From the NCBI GenBank assembly GCA_943737045.1, contig CALSFV010000351.1, positions 1-64,000 of the forward strand: a DNA stretch of 64,000 nt. Direction: 5' to 3'. Each line of letters begins with the position of its first letter. The stretch's first letter is position 1. Below, piece after piece: positions 48,915-60,733 of the stretch. The notes beneath the pieces are model-generated. The model saw only the letters and a program-made list of their open reading frames with translations. It did no database searches and was not told the origin of the DNA. The translations under genes and the position numbers were made by a program. The stretch is from Parapristionchus giblindavisi. Lineage: Eukaryota; Nematoda; Chromadorea; Rhabditida; Diplogasteridae.

Positions 48915-51654
48915 ATGCCGAAAGTTCGAATTCTTGAGTTCACTCTTCAGTGTAGGGTCGTCGAGGACAAGTTTGCCTATCAATCAATATTTTATTTATT
49001 TTATTTATTTATTTATTTTAGAAAGCCAATCTATATTTTTTCAGCAATGGAGACATCCATCGTGATACTTCTGCAGCTGTGAATAACGAGTTAAAGTAAA
49101 TGAATTCACTTAAAGGGAGCGTTACCTCACTCAATGGTCTCTTCATTGCGCGCACTATTTTTCTGTTCTCTAACAACGAGAGAGCATTGCGCGTCGAAGA
49201 GACCATTGAGTGAGGTGACGCTCCCTTTAAAATCGCTTGCAACCAATTCTTGGCAATTCTTGATTGCAAAAAAAAACGACCGCTATTTTCGAAATGCTTC
49301 TCCCACAGTATTCTGGTCCAAGAAATTTTTCTTCGAAAGCAAGACAAAGGAGAGACCATTGTATTCGAGAGAGTTTGTATGTTGAGCGGTCGTTCTTGCT
49401 TTGAAAGTCATGAGAACGCTGTGCTCCATAAATGAAAGAAAAATTCAGGAACGCTCTTAGAGCTCTGCAGATGCAAGAGAAACCATCGTCGGGTAAGGTG
49501 GCTAAAGCTGATCTCGGAGGCAGCGAACTGGCTAAAGATGTCGTGACTCCCATGTAAGGAGCAAATTGTTTTGGCACTACTTCAGAATAGGGTACCAGAC
49601 CACCGGGCAAGTCCAAAAAGATATGAGAAATGAAATAAAGACAATGGAAAGGACGCTTATATTGGACAATTATACTATTATTTTGGGCTGGTACTCTATT
49701 CTGAAGGAGTGCCATTCTTTTTGCATAAAAAAATTAATTCTATTGATAAAAGTAAACAAGAAAATGAAATTTTTACAATATTTTTCTTTTTTCAGTTCCG
49801 CTAAGAATGACGCGATGAGAAGCAGTTCAGAGGCTGCTTCAGCAGATGAGGAGTACCATTATCGTTCTTTGAAATTGTATTATCGATTTATTGAATTTCA
49901 GTCTGTTGGATACTGTAACCTGCGCTGTAATGTTTGTATACGAAGAGGACGGGAAGGTATATTTTCATATTAGGTTGAGTCATAAGTCTTGTCGCATTTT
50001 GGAGGGGTATGTTTGTGCTATCACTGCTCAGCCGAACGTAATCAATAACCCCGTCGGTTCTGGCAGTAAATAAGTCACTACTACTACTCTTTAAGTGTAG
50101 TAGTGAATTGTACCTACATCGAGTATAGCAGCTGAAATACCTCTTCAATTCGTTCCCAGTTTTGTGCACATGTGACACGTCACGTTGTTTTCTTCCTATT
50201 CTAGCTCAAACATCCCGATGTCCACATCCGTATAGCGGTAGTATACAAGACTAAGGCCCCTAGTACGCGCACTGTGCAACATTGGTTCAAACGCTTCGAA
50301 GAAGGGAGTACGATGTCAAGGGTCCGGACGGCCCCCAAGCTGGACTGCTGGAGCAGCACGTCCAAGCGGACCCCTATGCTACCACCCGTGATATGGCGAC
50401 GAGTCTTGGGGTAAGCCAACCAATCGTTGGTTGCCTGCAGGATCTTGGCAAGGTCCAGAATTTGGATCGATTGTTACCCCACCAACTGTCGGATAAGCAG
50501 AAGGAAAACCGTGCGGACCAGTGTCTGAATCTAATTTCGTACACTCGTACAACGGCTTGGATCGACGGGATCATCACTGGAGATGAAAAGTGGATACTTT
50601 ACGACAACGTAGTCCTCCGGGCTTAGTGGGTCGATCGAGTTGAGCAGCCAAATTCCATCGCCAAGTTCTAACTTCACCAGAAGAAGATCACATTGTCTGT
50701 GTGGAGGGTCAGAGGCGGTGTGGTTTACTGGGAGCTGTTCCCACAGGGGTCGACTATTACGGCCACGGTATACTCTCGCCAACTACAGACCCTGAAGTCC
50801 AAGCTCCCCTCTCTTCCCTGGCTGCGCGACCGGAATCACTTTCAGCACGACAACGCCCGACCTCATCTAGCAAGGACGAAAAAAAGATCCTATTGGACTT
50901 TGACTGGCACGTGTTTCCCCACCCACCCTATTCGCCCTACTTGGCTCCTAGCGATTGCTGCTTGTTATCCGATATGCAGCGCACTCTCGGAGGAGTACAC
51001 TTCAATAATCAGTGGGAGGTCGAAATCTGGCTGACCAACTACTTTTCCTCCTAGCAGCCGTCCTTCTGGGAGCACAGTACCCACAAGCTTCCCGAACTTT
51101 GGATGAAGTGTGTCGACGCAGACGGCGCTTACTTTGATTGATTTGCTTTTGCCGAGGTAAAGTTATTTAAATTTGTTTAAAGGGCTAAAAATGCGACAAG
51201 ACTTATGACTCAACCTAATAGCTCTGAACAGCCTAACAGGATTGTGTAATATAACCTGTCACAAAATCGGGACGACACAAAGGGCCCGAAACCTTGTGAA
51301 CGGACTCTTCAACGCTCTACGCTCTCTCGTTGTCAGAGAACAGAGAAATAGTGTGCGCGATGAAGAGGCCACTGAGTGAGGTCACGCTCCCTTTAACTAA
51401 TTCATGGTTGTTCAGTATTACTTGACCAAGAGGAGAAAGGAGATTGGACAGCAGCACAAATTGATGCGTATCATTGAGGAAACAGCCAACAAGGCTGAAT
51501 TATCCTTGGAGTAAGCAACTTGATATGCTCATCAATTGTTAAATTTACCATCTATAGTCGTATACGATAATATTGGGAGGGAGTGTTATCAACCAAAATC
51601 GCCTTATGCGACGGGAGTCCATCTATCACTCTTCTGCACATATACATATCACCC

Positions 51655-51685
<31 letters not shown>

Positions 51686-54600
51686 CTTGATGAAATAAAT
51701 AAATAAATAAAACAATATTCCAATAATATTTTTTTTCAGGAAGTTTCGCATATTCAAGTGCGAGCGTCACTGGCAGAATCTTCAAGAGGTTGGACAATCG
51801 ACTATTGATTGATTATCGATTATAGATTATCGAAAAAAACCTAATAAGATCAAATATTGATCAATATTGGGAACTACTCTAGAACACCGAACCAGTCCAA
51901 TAGTTTAGCATAAAAGTGTAGAATAGTCTAGATTAAATGGGTATTCTTCGTGTTTATTTTATTTTTTCGTCCACTTTTGGACTGGCTCGATATTCTGGTC
52001 CGGTGTTCTAGAGTAGTGCCCAATAGAGATCCGCAAACGTGCAGTCGCTCAGAAATGATTTCTCACTAATTAATGAATGAGAAATCGCGCGCACGGTTTA
52101 TATATGGTAATTAAAAAAATATTCGTGCAAAGTCGCGCAGTCGACTCATTCTGATTTATTTGCATTGAATAACATCTCCTGTAAAAGTGTATGAAAATAA
52201 CAATCTTTTTGCACAGAAAAAAATATTTTTCCTCTTTTTTTATTGATAGTTGTTAGACTGGCCTAACTGAGTGCGAAAACAACATTTTGAAATTTTGTTT
52301 TCCGTAATTTGCATAATTATGCAATTTTTTTACCGTCAACTTCAAATGAGTGTAACTCGCTTTGTTTTTGGGCAACCGTGTAATATTTTTTTCATTCGGT
52401 TCCTAATGACCTCCTCTACAAATAACTCCACTAAGAATATGGTCGGAAATGTTGTTCTTCATGTGTTATTGTATGAAAACTGCTTTTTTGCATACAAAAT
52501 GCGATGTTTATCGAAATTTTTCTCTAAAGGATAAGAGTTTTATTGCAGATTCGGATTCCCCGTCCTCGAATTGGGGTATCCTGATATATCATTTAACCCA
52601 ACTCTGTCCGCCCAATAGGGATACTGTATATCATCGTCCTGGACAAATCACATTTTTGGTTGTAAATCATCTCAAACTTATGTTAATGTACTCATTAGCA
52701 TATTTAAACCCTGCATCTCGAACAACCTGAAAAAAGTGTCTTAGTGGTTCGAATTCTCAACAACAAGCATTTTTGAGATATGAATCGAAAACTGATTTTT
52801 TAACGATTTTTTAATTCTTTCGTGGAAGATCTTTTTTTTTATTCTACAATTTCATTTTCACTGTTCTTATTTACCATTACCTTCGTAACTCGAATCATCC
52901 TGGTCATCACCATCATCTGATCCAGATACAGATCCTCCCCCGGGATGGGCCTTAGGCATACGAGAAGTCTGCGACGCACCAATCACCAGCAATAGAAAGA
53001 GGGGGGGGGGGTTTGGAATGGCATAATCGGATGGCGGTTTGGGGTGGTTGTTGGAGGAGCATTGGGAAGTTGGTTGTAATGCCGAGCACATAAAGCTAAA
53101 ATGAACAAGTATAACATTGCCCTAAGGTCTTCCTAACTCACCGTGTGCCTGGTGGAACAAGAACATTCTCAGGGCATAGTACTACGAGTCGCTTTTGCAG
53201 AATGCACTTCCGGGTATGCACATATCGGATCAGATGATGGTGATGACCAGGATGATTCGAGTTACGAAGGTAATGGTAAATAAGAACAGTGAAAATGAAA
53301 TTGCAGAATAAAAAAAAAAGATCTTCCACGAAAGAATTAAAAAATCGTTAAAAAATCAGTTTTCGATTCATATCTCAAAAATGCTTGTTGTTGAGAATTC
53401 GAACCACTAAGACACTATTTCAGGTTGTTCGAGATGCAGGGTTTAAATATGCTAATGAGTACATTAACATAAGTTTGAGATGATTTACAACCAAAAATGT
53501 GATTTGAGAGAAAATTGCACTAAGTCCAGGACGATGATATACAGTATCCCTATTGGGCGGACAGAGTTGGGTTAAATGATATATCAGGATACCCCAATTC
53601 GAGGACGGGGAATCCGAATCTGCAATAAAACTCTTATCATTTAGAGAAAAATTTCGATAAACATCGCATTTTGTATGCAAAAAAGCAGTTTTCATACAAT
53701 AACACATGAAGAACAACATTTCCGACCATATCCTTAGTTGAGTTATTTGTAGAGGAGGTCATTAGGAACCGAATGACAAAAGAATATTACACGGTTGCCC
53801 AAAAACAAAGCGAGTTACACTCATTTGATGTTGACGGTAAAAAAATTGCATAATTATGCAAATTACGAAAAACAAAATTTCAAAATGTTGTTTTCGCACT
53901 CAGTTAGGCCAGTCTAACAACTATCAATAAAAAAAGAGGAAAATTATGATCAACTTTTTCAGTGAATTTCCTTAATGCGTGTGAGGCGATAATGCGCGCA
54001 ATAATGGGCTGGTTCGCTGCACTATCTCTCATCGCTAATCGTGGCGCAGTGGCAAAGATGTCGCGTACAATTTTTGTGCTGCGAGTTCGATCCCGGCCCA
54101 TGCGACTTGTTTTGCAATATTTTAAAACTTGTATTTTTATGTTTAAAAAATTTTTTCAATGTACTATTTTTTTATATTTCACTGTTCTACTGTTCTATTT
54201 CAATGTACTGATTGTTAGAACACTCCTTCTCTACTCGCAAAAAAAACTAATATTCGCAATTGAATAAGAGGCCGTTTGTGTAAGAGTCGAACAAGGGTTG
54301 GCACAGGCCAAAAATTTTGATACCCTCAAAACTTAATGAGAGAGACGGAAGACGAAATTGTCCAAGACTGTGAACAAATATAAAAAAAGGAATGAAAAGG
54401 GGACTATAAGCAAAACAAACGCGGTCCGATGTTTCGGCCCTCGGTTCTAGACACCGGAACCGCCCCATGTGGGTTGGGCCTCATCAGTAGACGAGCCCAC
54501 ATAGGATTTTTGTAAAAACAAGTTATCAAAAGAAAAAATAGAGAGAATGTATTTAAAAGAGTAACTAATAAGATCTAATGTTAGAAAGAAAGAGCACAAC

Positions 54601-57236
54601 AAAACAAAGGCACTTAGAGACTGAGGTAGTATTGTACCTCTCCGTAATCGTCCTCTGAATAGAGTGACATGTCCACTCAAAGGTGCGAGAGTTGGTGAGA
54701 GAGAGAGTGGATGATAGAGTGTGTAGACATGAGAGAGTACAAGACGCAAGGTCAGAGAAGTGATAGAGAGTGTGTACATATAAGAGAGTATAGGAACCAC
54801 GTCTATGATCTACCGTTCAATAGTACTCTATGTTGAATTGACCAGATTGTTTGAACTTTGAACTGGGTTTTCGATCTTTAATTTAAATAATCATGAAATA
54901 TTCTAGTGCCAAATATGTAAACAAATTTCAGCATTGGTTTTGTTATATTTCATGCTTATTATGGGTGTTTTATTAAGTAACTTAAATACTTTTGTTTTAA
55001 TTATATAAATCGGATACTGAATTTTCGTATAATACGCTATTAGAGATTGTGTGCGTGCAACAAAGCTGTCAAATTTTGTCGAATTTGTATAAATTGTTAG
55101 TATTTCACTAGAATGAGTGTTCCTCAAAACTTGTGTATAGGGGTTATCGACCATGCTGATGAAGATAGGCATAGTCATTTTGGCTCCAGTGGTCCCGCAA
55201 CTCTTGGGCGGGATTACGGTAAGATCACGTTTTCAGGCCATTCTCGGTCCATAGTAGAGCTAGAGGTATGAAAATTGGGCTCCTAGGACAGATTTCGATG
55301 TCGATGATGGATGCATTAGTTTTGAACATTTTTCAAAAGGTCGATTATTGGAAATTTTTATGTAGACGTTTGCGCCCCAGACGAGTATGACAGTTCGAAC
55401 CGGCGTGACGAGAGGATCACAACGATGTATTATGAGCCCATATCTCCGTTGCACCGCAAATATTGCCTCGATATAGTGATCTGCAAAATCACGAGGAGTT
55501 GTCTGCGTCTCTCTATTCCGCGCGCTCTCTCGGCACTCTCTCATTTCGCCGCGCTCTCTCGAGAGTGCGAGAGAGTGCGCGGAATTGAGAGAGCCCTCTT
55601 GTTCACCTCTTTCGTATTCGAACTGTCATACTCGTCTGGGGCGCAAACGTCTCCATCAAAATTTCCAATAATCGACCTTTTGAAAAATTTTCAAAACTAA
55701 TGAAGTAGACAGCCATCATCGCCATCGAATTCAGTCCTAGGAGCCCAATTTTCATACCTCTAGCTCTACCATGGACCGAGAATGGCCTGAAAAAGTGATC
55801 TTACCGTAATCCCGCCCAGGCGTTGCGGGACCACTGGAGCCAAAATGACTATGTCTATGTTCATCAGCATGGTCGATAACCCCTATACACAAGTTTTGAG
55901 GGTATCAAAATTTTTGGCCTGTGCCAACCCTCTCCCAGATTTGCCCGACTCTTACACAAACGGCCTCATAAGGTCAACTGCCAAGGGGAATGAATGATCG
56001 CATGCGGAGCGAGCAACACATTATAGGCCATAGAAGTGAATAATCATGAAAAATTTTCGCCACCCTACTGGAAATCATAATGATGAAATCATTCCGGATA
56101 ATTGTGGCGTACCCTGCATCTTGTCATTTCGCTTTACCGTGTACTTGTATGTGTTTGACTATTTTGCGATATAAATGATACAGAGTCTGAATAATCCAAT
56201 CGTGATCACTCCGAATGCGATCATTCATTCCCCTTGGCAGTTGACCTTTCTCAATTGCGAATAATTGTTTTTTTGCGAGTAGAGAGTGAGTGTTCTAACA
56301 ATCAGAACATTGAAATAGAACAGTAGAACAGTGAAATATAAAAAATAGTACATTGAAAATTTTTTTAAACATAAAAATACAAGTTTTAAAATATTGCAAA
56401 AACAAGTCGCATGGGCCGGGATCGAACTCGCAGCACAAAAATTGTACGCGACATCTTTGCCACTGCGCCACGATTAGCGATGAGAGATAGTGCAGCGAAC
56501 CAGCCCATTATTGCGCGCATTATCGCCTCACACGCATTAAGGAAATTCACTGAAAAAGTTGATCAAACTTTGGAAGGCTGTAACTTCGGGTGCAGATGGC
56601 CGTTGCGTTTTTTAAGCGACATCCTTTATCAGCAGCTAAAGGGCTATCAGATAAGGTATAAATCATACATTTTGGCCACCTTAAACCATCAGAGACTCCT
56701 TGTAAGAGTCAAAATCGCGCAGAATGACTTTTCATCATTTCAACGTCGAACATTGGTCGACCGGTCGTGCAATTGCGCGAATGCGGATCTCTAGTGCCCG
56801 ATCAACTATCGATTATGCTGATTGATTATCGATTATCGATTGAAACTAAAAAGTTCAATTATTGATTAAATTGTAGATCGATATGCGCAAGCATGAGAAG
56901 AATCCAGTGGGGGAGTATATCGACGAGAATCGGGATAATCCGAAGGCTTACTTCGTTGTCGACATGATAAATGTACTATTTATCTTTTTATTTATCTTAT
57001 TTTTTTATTATTTATTTATTTATTTGCAATGTTTCATCAAGCAGATGAGGTATTAACGTTCAAGCAAGGTACACCCCGAGCTGATTTGAAACCGCTCTGG
57101 CAATGCACTCTCGCTATCGTTGACTACGAGAGCAGGGCCAGAGCGGAGAATAAAATCAGCTCGGGTATGCCAATTCAAGACCATTATCGAGAACAAAACC
57201 ATATTGGAGAGGGAATTGAAGTCACTAAATGATTGA
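48915..57236 (+). CDS. nine-exon 206-aa protein, unknown function
   Basis: Exons: 48915-48970 (ATG after TTAAG), 49045-49095, 49449-49553, 49796-49852, 49902-49956, 51416-51510, 51740-51788, 56877-56972, 57180-57236 (TGA). All phases match; 621 nt. The first donor (GTTTGC) and the fourth (GTACCA) are weak, so exons 1 and 4 ends are the least certain. The N-terminal half is Ser/Ala/Lys/Glu-rich. The C-terminal half appears folded: LLDTVTCAVMFVYEEDGKYY, then helical charged segments (KRRKEIGQQHKLMRIIEETA, FRIFKCERHWQNLQE, NPVGEYIDENRDNPKAYFVV) and a final helix (TIIENKTILERELKSL). No signal peptide. Intron 5 holds a mariner and intron 7 (5.1 kb) a stack of nested palindromes; the last acceptor (CAATTCAAG) lies just past an M2 MITE. 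No family recognised. Confidence 0.75.
49114..49226. mobile_element. M1 MITE (113 bp), TTAA-flanked
   Basis: TTAA at 49110-49113 and 49227-49230, ends AGGGAGCGTTACCTCACTCA and complement. Begins 18 nt after the exon 2 donor of the nine-exon gene. Confidence 0.92.
49304..49423. mobile_element. M3 120-bp MITE, inverted copy
   Basis: CACAGTATTCTGGTCCAAG at the left and GAGAACGCTGTG at the right, same length as the copies at 38770 and 61974. Ends 25 nt before exon 3 of the nine-exon gene. Confidence 0.85.
49970..51218 (+). mobile_element. mariner element, 1249 bp, frameshifted transposase
   Basis: TIRs TTAGGTTGAGTCATAAGTC and its exact complement; TA at 49968-49969 and 51219-51220. The + strand transposase is in pieces: a helix-turn-helix region with ATTRDMATSLGVSQP, DLGKVQNLDRLLPHQLSD, IITGDEKWILYDN (first Asp), then after a stop WRVRGGVVYWELFP, QHDNARPHLA (second Asp) and, in another frame, PYSPYLAPSDCCLL (third Asp region). 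Both ends are intact but the coding frame is broken, so it is probably mobile only in trans. It lies in intron 5 of the nine-exon gene. Confidence 0.93.
51290..51392. mobile_element. M1 MITE, left end degraded
   Basis: GAAGAGGCCACTGAGTGAGG and TCACGCTCCCT before TTAA at 51393-51396. It ends 23 nt before exon 6 of the nine-exon gene. Confidence 0.8.
51869..52022. mobile_element. small foldback, GGGAACTACTCTAGAACACC
   Basis: GGGAACTACTCTAGAACACC pairs with GGTGTTCTAGAGTAGTGCCC; a ~110-bp loop includes CCACTTTTGGACTGGCTCG. At the left edge of the nested repeat block in intron 7. Confidence 0.75.
52229..53942. mobile_element. 1.7-kb palindrome with about 690-bp arms
   Basis: The left arm from TTTCCTCTTTTTTTATTGAT and AGTTGTTAGACTGGCCTAAC is repeated inverted up to GTTAGGCCAGTCTAACAACT near 53920. 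The loop is at about 52923-53225. Both arms include an exon-like acidic stretch (SGSDDGDDQDDSSYEG followed by GTAATG) next to the loop. No transposase frame. Confidence 0.85.
54424..54507. repeat. TGTTTCGG / GGTTCTAGAC repeat, copy 2
   Basis: CCGATGTTTCGGCCCTCGG, TTCTAGACACCGGAACC, CCCATGTGGGTTGGGCC and CATCAGTAGACGAGCCCACA. It forms two small hairpins. Related copies at 31298 and, inverted, at 24180. Confidence 0.65.
55150..55895. mobile_element. inner palindrome of about 0.75 kb
   Basis: CGACCATGCTGATGAAGATA...GGTCGATTATTGG on the left is complementary to CCAATAATCGACC...CATGGTCG on the right. Arms run through TTGGCTCCAGTGGTCCCGCA and GACGAGTATGACAGTTCGAA. Near the centre GCGCGCTCTCTCGGC pairs with a GAGAGTGCGCGG-type repeat. 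Confidence 0.8.
55973..56250. mobile_element. palindrome inserted in the composite's right arm
   Basis: AGGTCAACTGCCAAGGGGAA TGAATGATCGCATG at the left pairs with ATGCGATCATTCATTCC CCTTGGCAGTTGACCT at the right. It splits the outer arm exactly between CGGCCTCATA and TTCTCAATTGCGAAT, showing it arrived later. Confidence 0.85.
57067..57172. mobile_element. M2 MITE at the last exon
   Basis: ACACCCCGAGCTGATTTGAA and TAAAATCAGCTCGGGTATGC arms. The acceptor of the final coding exon of the nine-exon gene (57180) lies 7 nt beyond its end. Confidence 0.82.
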
Positions 57237-58294
57237 TTGTCTTGTTTCATGATATTCCAATATATAAAAATATCTAAAATGTGTATATAAAATAGTGTAT
57301 GGTATTTCTTTTTGTTTAAAAACCGAATATCGATTGTTTCTTGAAGTAGATCATTGCAGACGTCCGAAGTAAAGAATCGTATCTCCCCTTATGATATGAA
57401 GCAGGGAAAGATCAAAGATCAAGGATCAAAGATCAAGGATCAATTGTAGATGCCGATTGACTGCTGTAATATCGTAGTCACCGCTTGATGCACTTCATGG
57501 TGTCACTAGCGATAAATGGCTATTGTTATTGACTCTGTTTAATTGCATGATTACATTTTAATACCACTACATTTAATTTTTAATTTTATTATAATTAACA
57601 TGCATGAACATTATAATATAATAATATTTATGCGTTTTTGAGTAAACGCGGTACAGAATACAACGAATATAATGAATGAATGAAACACTAAGATAAAAAC
57701 GGTAGATGATAAACAAATGCCGAAGTTGAATTATTGTGGGTAATGCGGAGAACACGCCAATATTCACTCACGGAAACTTTAGAAATTTTAGAATGGTGCT
57801 TGAAAATATTTTTTTTTTAATTTCGATTGGAATCGAAACAAACTTTTTTTTAGAAAAAAATCGCTAAACCACACCTTAGCTTTTTAACTACTTAACTAGT
57901 TGGATTGTCATATTAAATATCGAGGATTTGAATCTAATCTATCGATTCTTGATTTCATTTGTGAAATCTTTATATTTCGTATTTGTTTCATATATTGCAA
58001 ATCGTATCGCGACTATGGTTAATTCTGTTGCTATCTAGTAAGCAACTTGTATTCAGTGATAAGTTAAACAATATGCTTTCCTCAGATTTCTCAGTTCTCA
58101 CCTAATAACAGACCATTCACCACTATTAAGCACCTTATATTCTCAACGTATCCTTGATAAATATCCAGGATTTGTAACTAATCACTCACTTATTGCTTTC
58201 CAGCATGCTTATCGTTTTATATTATCGAGGCTCTCGTATTGAGTGCAGATATCTCACTTCGAATAATATATCTTTGATTTTTCCTATCTTCCCA
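57237..58294. other. spacer with heptamer array
   Basis: At 57408-57442 GATCAAAGATCAAGGATC is repeated, antisense to the gene upstream. Otherwise AT-rich with no exon. Confidence 0.6.
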
Positions 58295-58298
58295 TTAA

Positions 58299-59787
58299 GA
58301 CACCGTCTCAGTAAGATTCGAGGGTTGAGCTACTGACCCCGGACATCGACCTCACCGATTTGGCTCAAAATTTTTTGTGGATACCCCCATGGCCCCCTAT
58401 CACAAAATGGGTATTCATTTGGGCTGTATCCTTGAAACACAGATGTGGCGGGTTCTCGAAATTTGAAAACTCGATTTTCGCCAAAAAAAAGTGGAGCGAC
58501 CTAGGTCCAATATTAGTGTGGAATAATTACATATATGCCTATGCAACAAAAACTCGCTATTGGACGGTCCGGATATCCGATCGCAAACTGATTTTTTTAC
58601 CTCCTCAAAAATTCTAAATTTAATTAAAATTTCAAAACAAAAAACGGCAACCCAATTTTAGCCTCTTGTTATAGAGCAAAAAATTCCGCATCGAATAAGG
58701 CAAAAAAATCAAAAATCGATCGACCCGTGTCTTGAGATAAATGAACCTGAAGATGACCCGAAAATATTTTTGTTTTTAAACCTCCTCATGTTTGTACTCA
58801 TATTGAAGAGCTCGTCGAGTAGAACAACTATCATGTTGAACGTTTTGTCTGAAACTCATGTACAAGAGAAATACATGAATTAAGATTTATTGGATCCAAA
58901 TATTTTTTATCGCTTGTATCTTGAGAACAAACGACTTTCATAGAATACGACCAACATGACAAATGATGTGCTCGACGAGTTCTTTAAAATGAGTATAAAC
59001 ATGGCAAGGTTTCGATAACTTTTTTTTCATGACCACTTTAGAGGCCATGTTTTTCAGCATAGGTGTCAACAATTTTTTTTCGTGAAACAACTAATTAAGT
59101 ATGGATTTTTGAGTTCTACAATATAGGGGTAATCACTTTGTGCACAAACAATATTTTACTTTCGATTTACTCTAAATTGACTGAAAAACTGTGAGAATAA
59201 ATAAAAGAATGAATAAAGATATATTTCTCTTGTACATGAGTTTCAGACAAAACGTTCAACATGAAAGATGTTCAACTCAACGAGCTCTTCAATATGAGTA
59301 CAAACATGAGGGGGTTTGAAAACAAAAATATGTTCGGGTCATCTTCAGGTTCATTTATCTCAAAACACGGGTCGATCGATTTTTGATTTTTTTGCCTTAT
59401 TCGATGCGGAATTTTTTGCTCTATAAAATGAGGATTAAATTGGGCTGCCGTTTTTTGTTTTAAAATTTTAATTAAATTTAGAATGTTTTGAGGAGGTAAA
59501 AAATCAGTTTGCGATCGGATATCCGGACCGTCCAATAGCGAGTTTTTGTTGCATAGGCATATATGTAATTATTCCACACTAATATTGGACCTAGGTCGCT
59601 CCACGTTTTTTTGGCGAAAATCGAGTTTTCAAATTTCGAAAACCCGCCACATCTGTGTTTCAAGGACCCAGCCCAAATGAATACCCATTTTGTGATAGGG
59701 GGCCATGGGGGTGTCCACAAAAAAATTTTGAGCGAAATCGGTGAGGTCGATGTCCGGCACTTCCTGGAATCTCACTGAGCCGGTGTC
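58299..59787. mobile_element. 1.49-kb palindrome, TTAA-flanked
   Basis: TTAA at 58295-58298 and 59788-59791. Ends GACACCGTCTCAGTAAGATT and AATCTCACTGAGCCGGTGTC. Arms of about 550 bp (through CGGACATCGACCTCACCGAT and GGCGGGTT) flank a loop at about 58860-59230. The two mirror-image frames of about 80 codons in the arms are not genes. Confidence 0.88.
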
Positions 59788-59990
59788 TTAATATCATCAG
59801 AATAAGCATTTAATCAGATACATTTAGGTATATAAGGTGCGAAAACTAGCCCTAAAAGTGAGTCTCATATTTTGAAAATTTTCCTCATTCTTCGTGTTCG
59901 GTTCAGTCTCGTAAAATTAGCTCATAGCGGCGCTTCGCTGGGAGAATAACCTAACAATAAGCTGTTTCTCTCTTCAAAGAACTCACTTAA

Positions 59991-60100
59991 AGACGCACCA
60001 CAAGTTACTTTTTCTCTTCGCTCTGTCAATGATCTCTCGCTTTCTTTGTCTACGATAGAGTCGTGCCAGAGCGGGAAGTAAAATTAGCGCGGGTGTGCCT
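59991..60100. mobile_element. M2 MITE (110 bp), TTAA-flanked
   Basis: TTAA at 59987-59990 and 60101-60104. CTTTCTTTGTCTACGATAGA core and GCGCGGGTGTGCCT end. Confidence 0.88.
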
Positions 60101-60339
60101 TTAAAAGAGAGGACTCTCCATTTTTTCGCATATTGACTCATAAATTTTCTTTTTTCGATGTTGTTGAATAATGAAAACATATAGCATAACATTGACCTAT
60201 TGTTACATTTCCCTCATGACGACAAAAAAGGTCATAAAGAATAGATATGCAGTGTTATTCGATATATTGAAAGTGTGAGTAATCCAGGAAAGAGTACAGC
60301 AATTATACAGATCCCGCTTTGATTCACATCTCTATCTCT

Positions 60340-60480
60340 TTTTTTCTCCTTCTCTCCCTCTCTCCCTCTCCCTTTCTCCCTCTATCCTCCTCCCTCTCCC
60401 TCTCCCTCTCCCTCTCCCTCTCTCCCTCCATCCCTCTCCCTCTCCCTCTCCCTCTCTCCTCCTCCCTCTCCCTCTCCTCT
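60340..60480. repeat. CCCTCT low-complexity tract
   Basis: Hexamer-like CCCTCT/CTCCCT repeat. Open frames on both strands are by-products. Confidence 0.93.
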
Positions 60481-60733
60481 ATTATCTTGTTGGTTCCATT
60501 CAGAGTAATCTCTCACATACACTTCCCCAATCCCATTCGCTCTATCCTCCCCCTTCCTATCCCCATCTGCCAACCAGATCTAGAATCACTCTTCCGTGTT
60601 CTAGACATTCTTTCCTCACAAGGCTTCGCTCTGGGGATTATTTCTCACTCTTTTTCTTTTCCTGTATCACACTTCTTCACTATCTCTCAAAGTATTCCAA
60701 CTAATGCGGTGTTACATTTGCCGTACACCTTAA

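Larger units (their letters stand above)
53949..56566. mobile_element. composite palindrome with tRNA-like arms
   Basis: Left arm GATCAACTTTTTCAGTGAAT matches the inverted right end ATTCACTGAAAAAGTTGATC. Each arm (about 320 bp) carries GTGGCGCAGTGG (54041-54052) and GAGTTCGATCC (54083-54093), spaced like tRNA A and B boxes. The inverted copies are at 56459-56472 and 56419-56429. The arm continues to TTGTGTAAGAGTCG, matched by CGACTCTTACACAA near 55950. Other repeats have inserted inside. Confidence 0.8.

Noticed and set aside
52271..53719. Mirror-image frames of 87-99 codons
   Set aside because: They are the two arms of a palindrome and encode the same sequence on opposite strands; no domain or start context.
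58360..59720. Paired 80-codon frames with Trp/Pro-rich peptides
   Set aside because: Identical copies in the arms of the TTAA-flanked palindrome; non-coding repeat.
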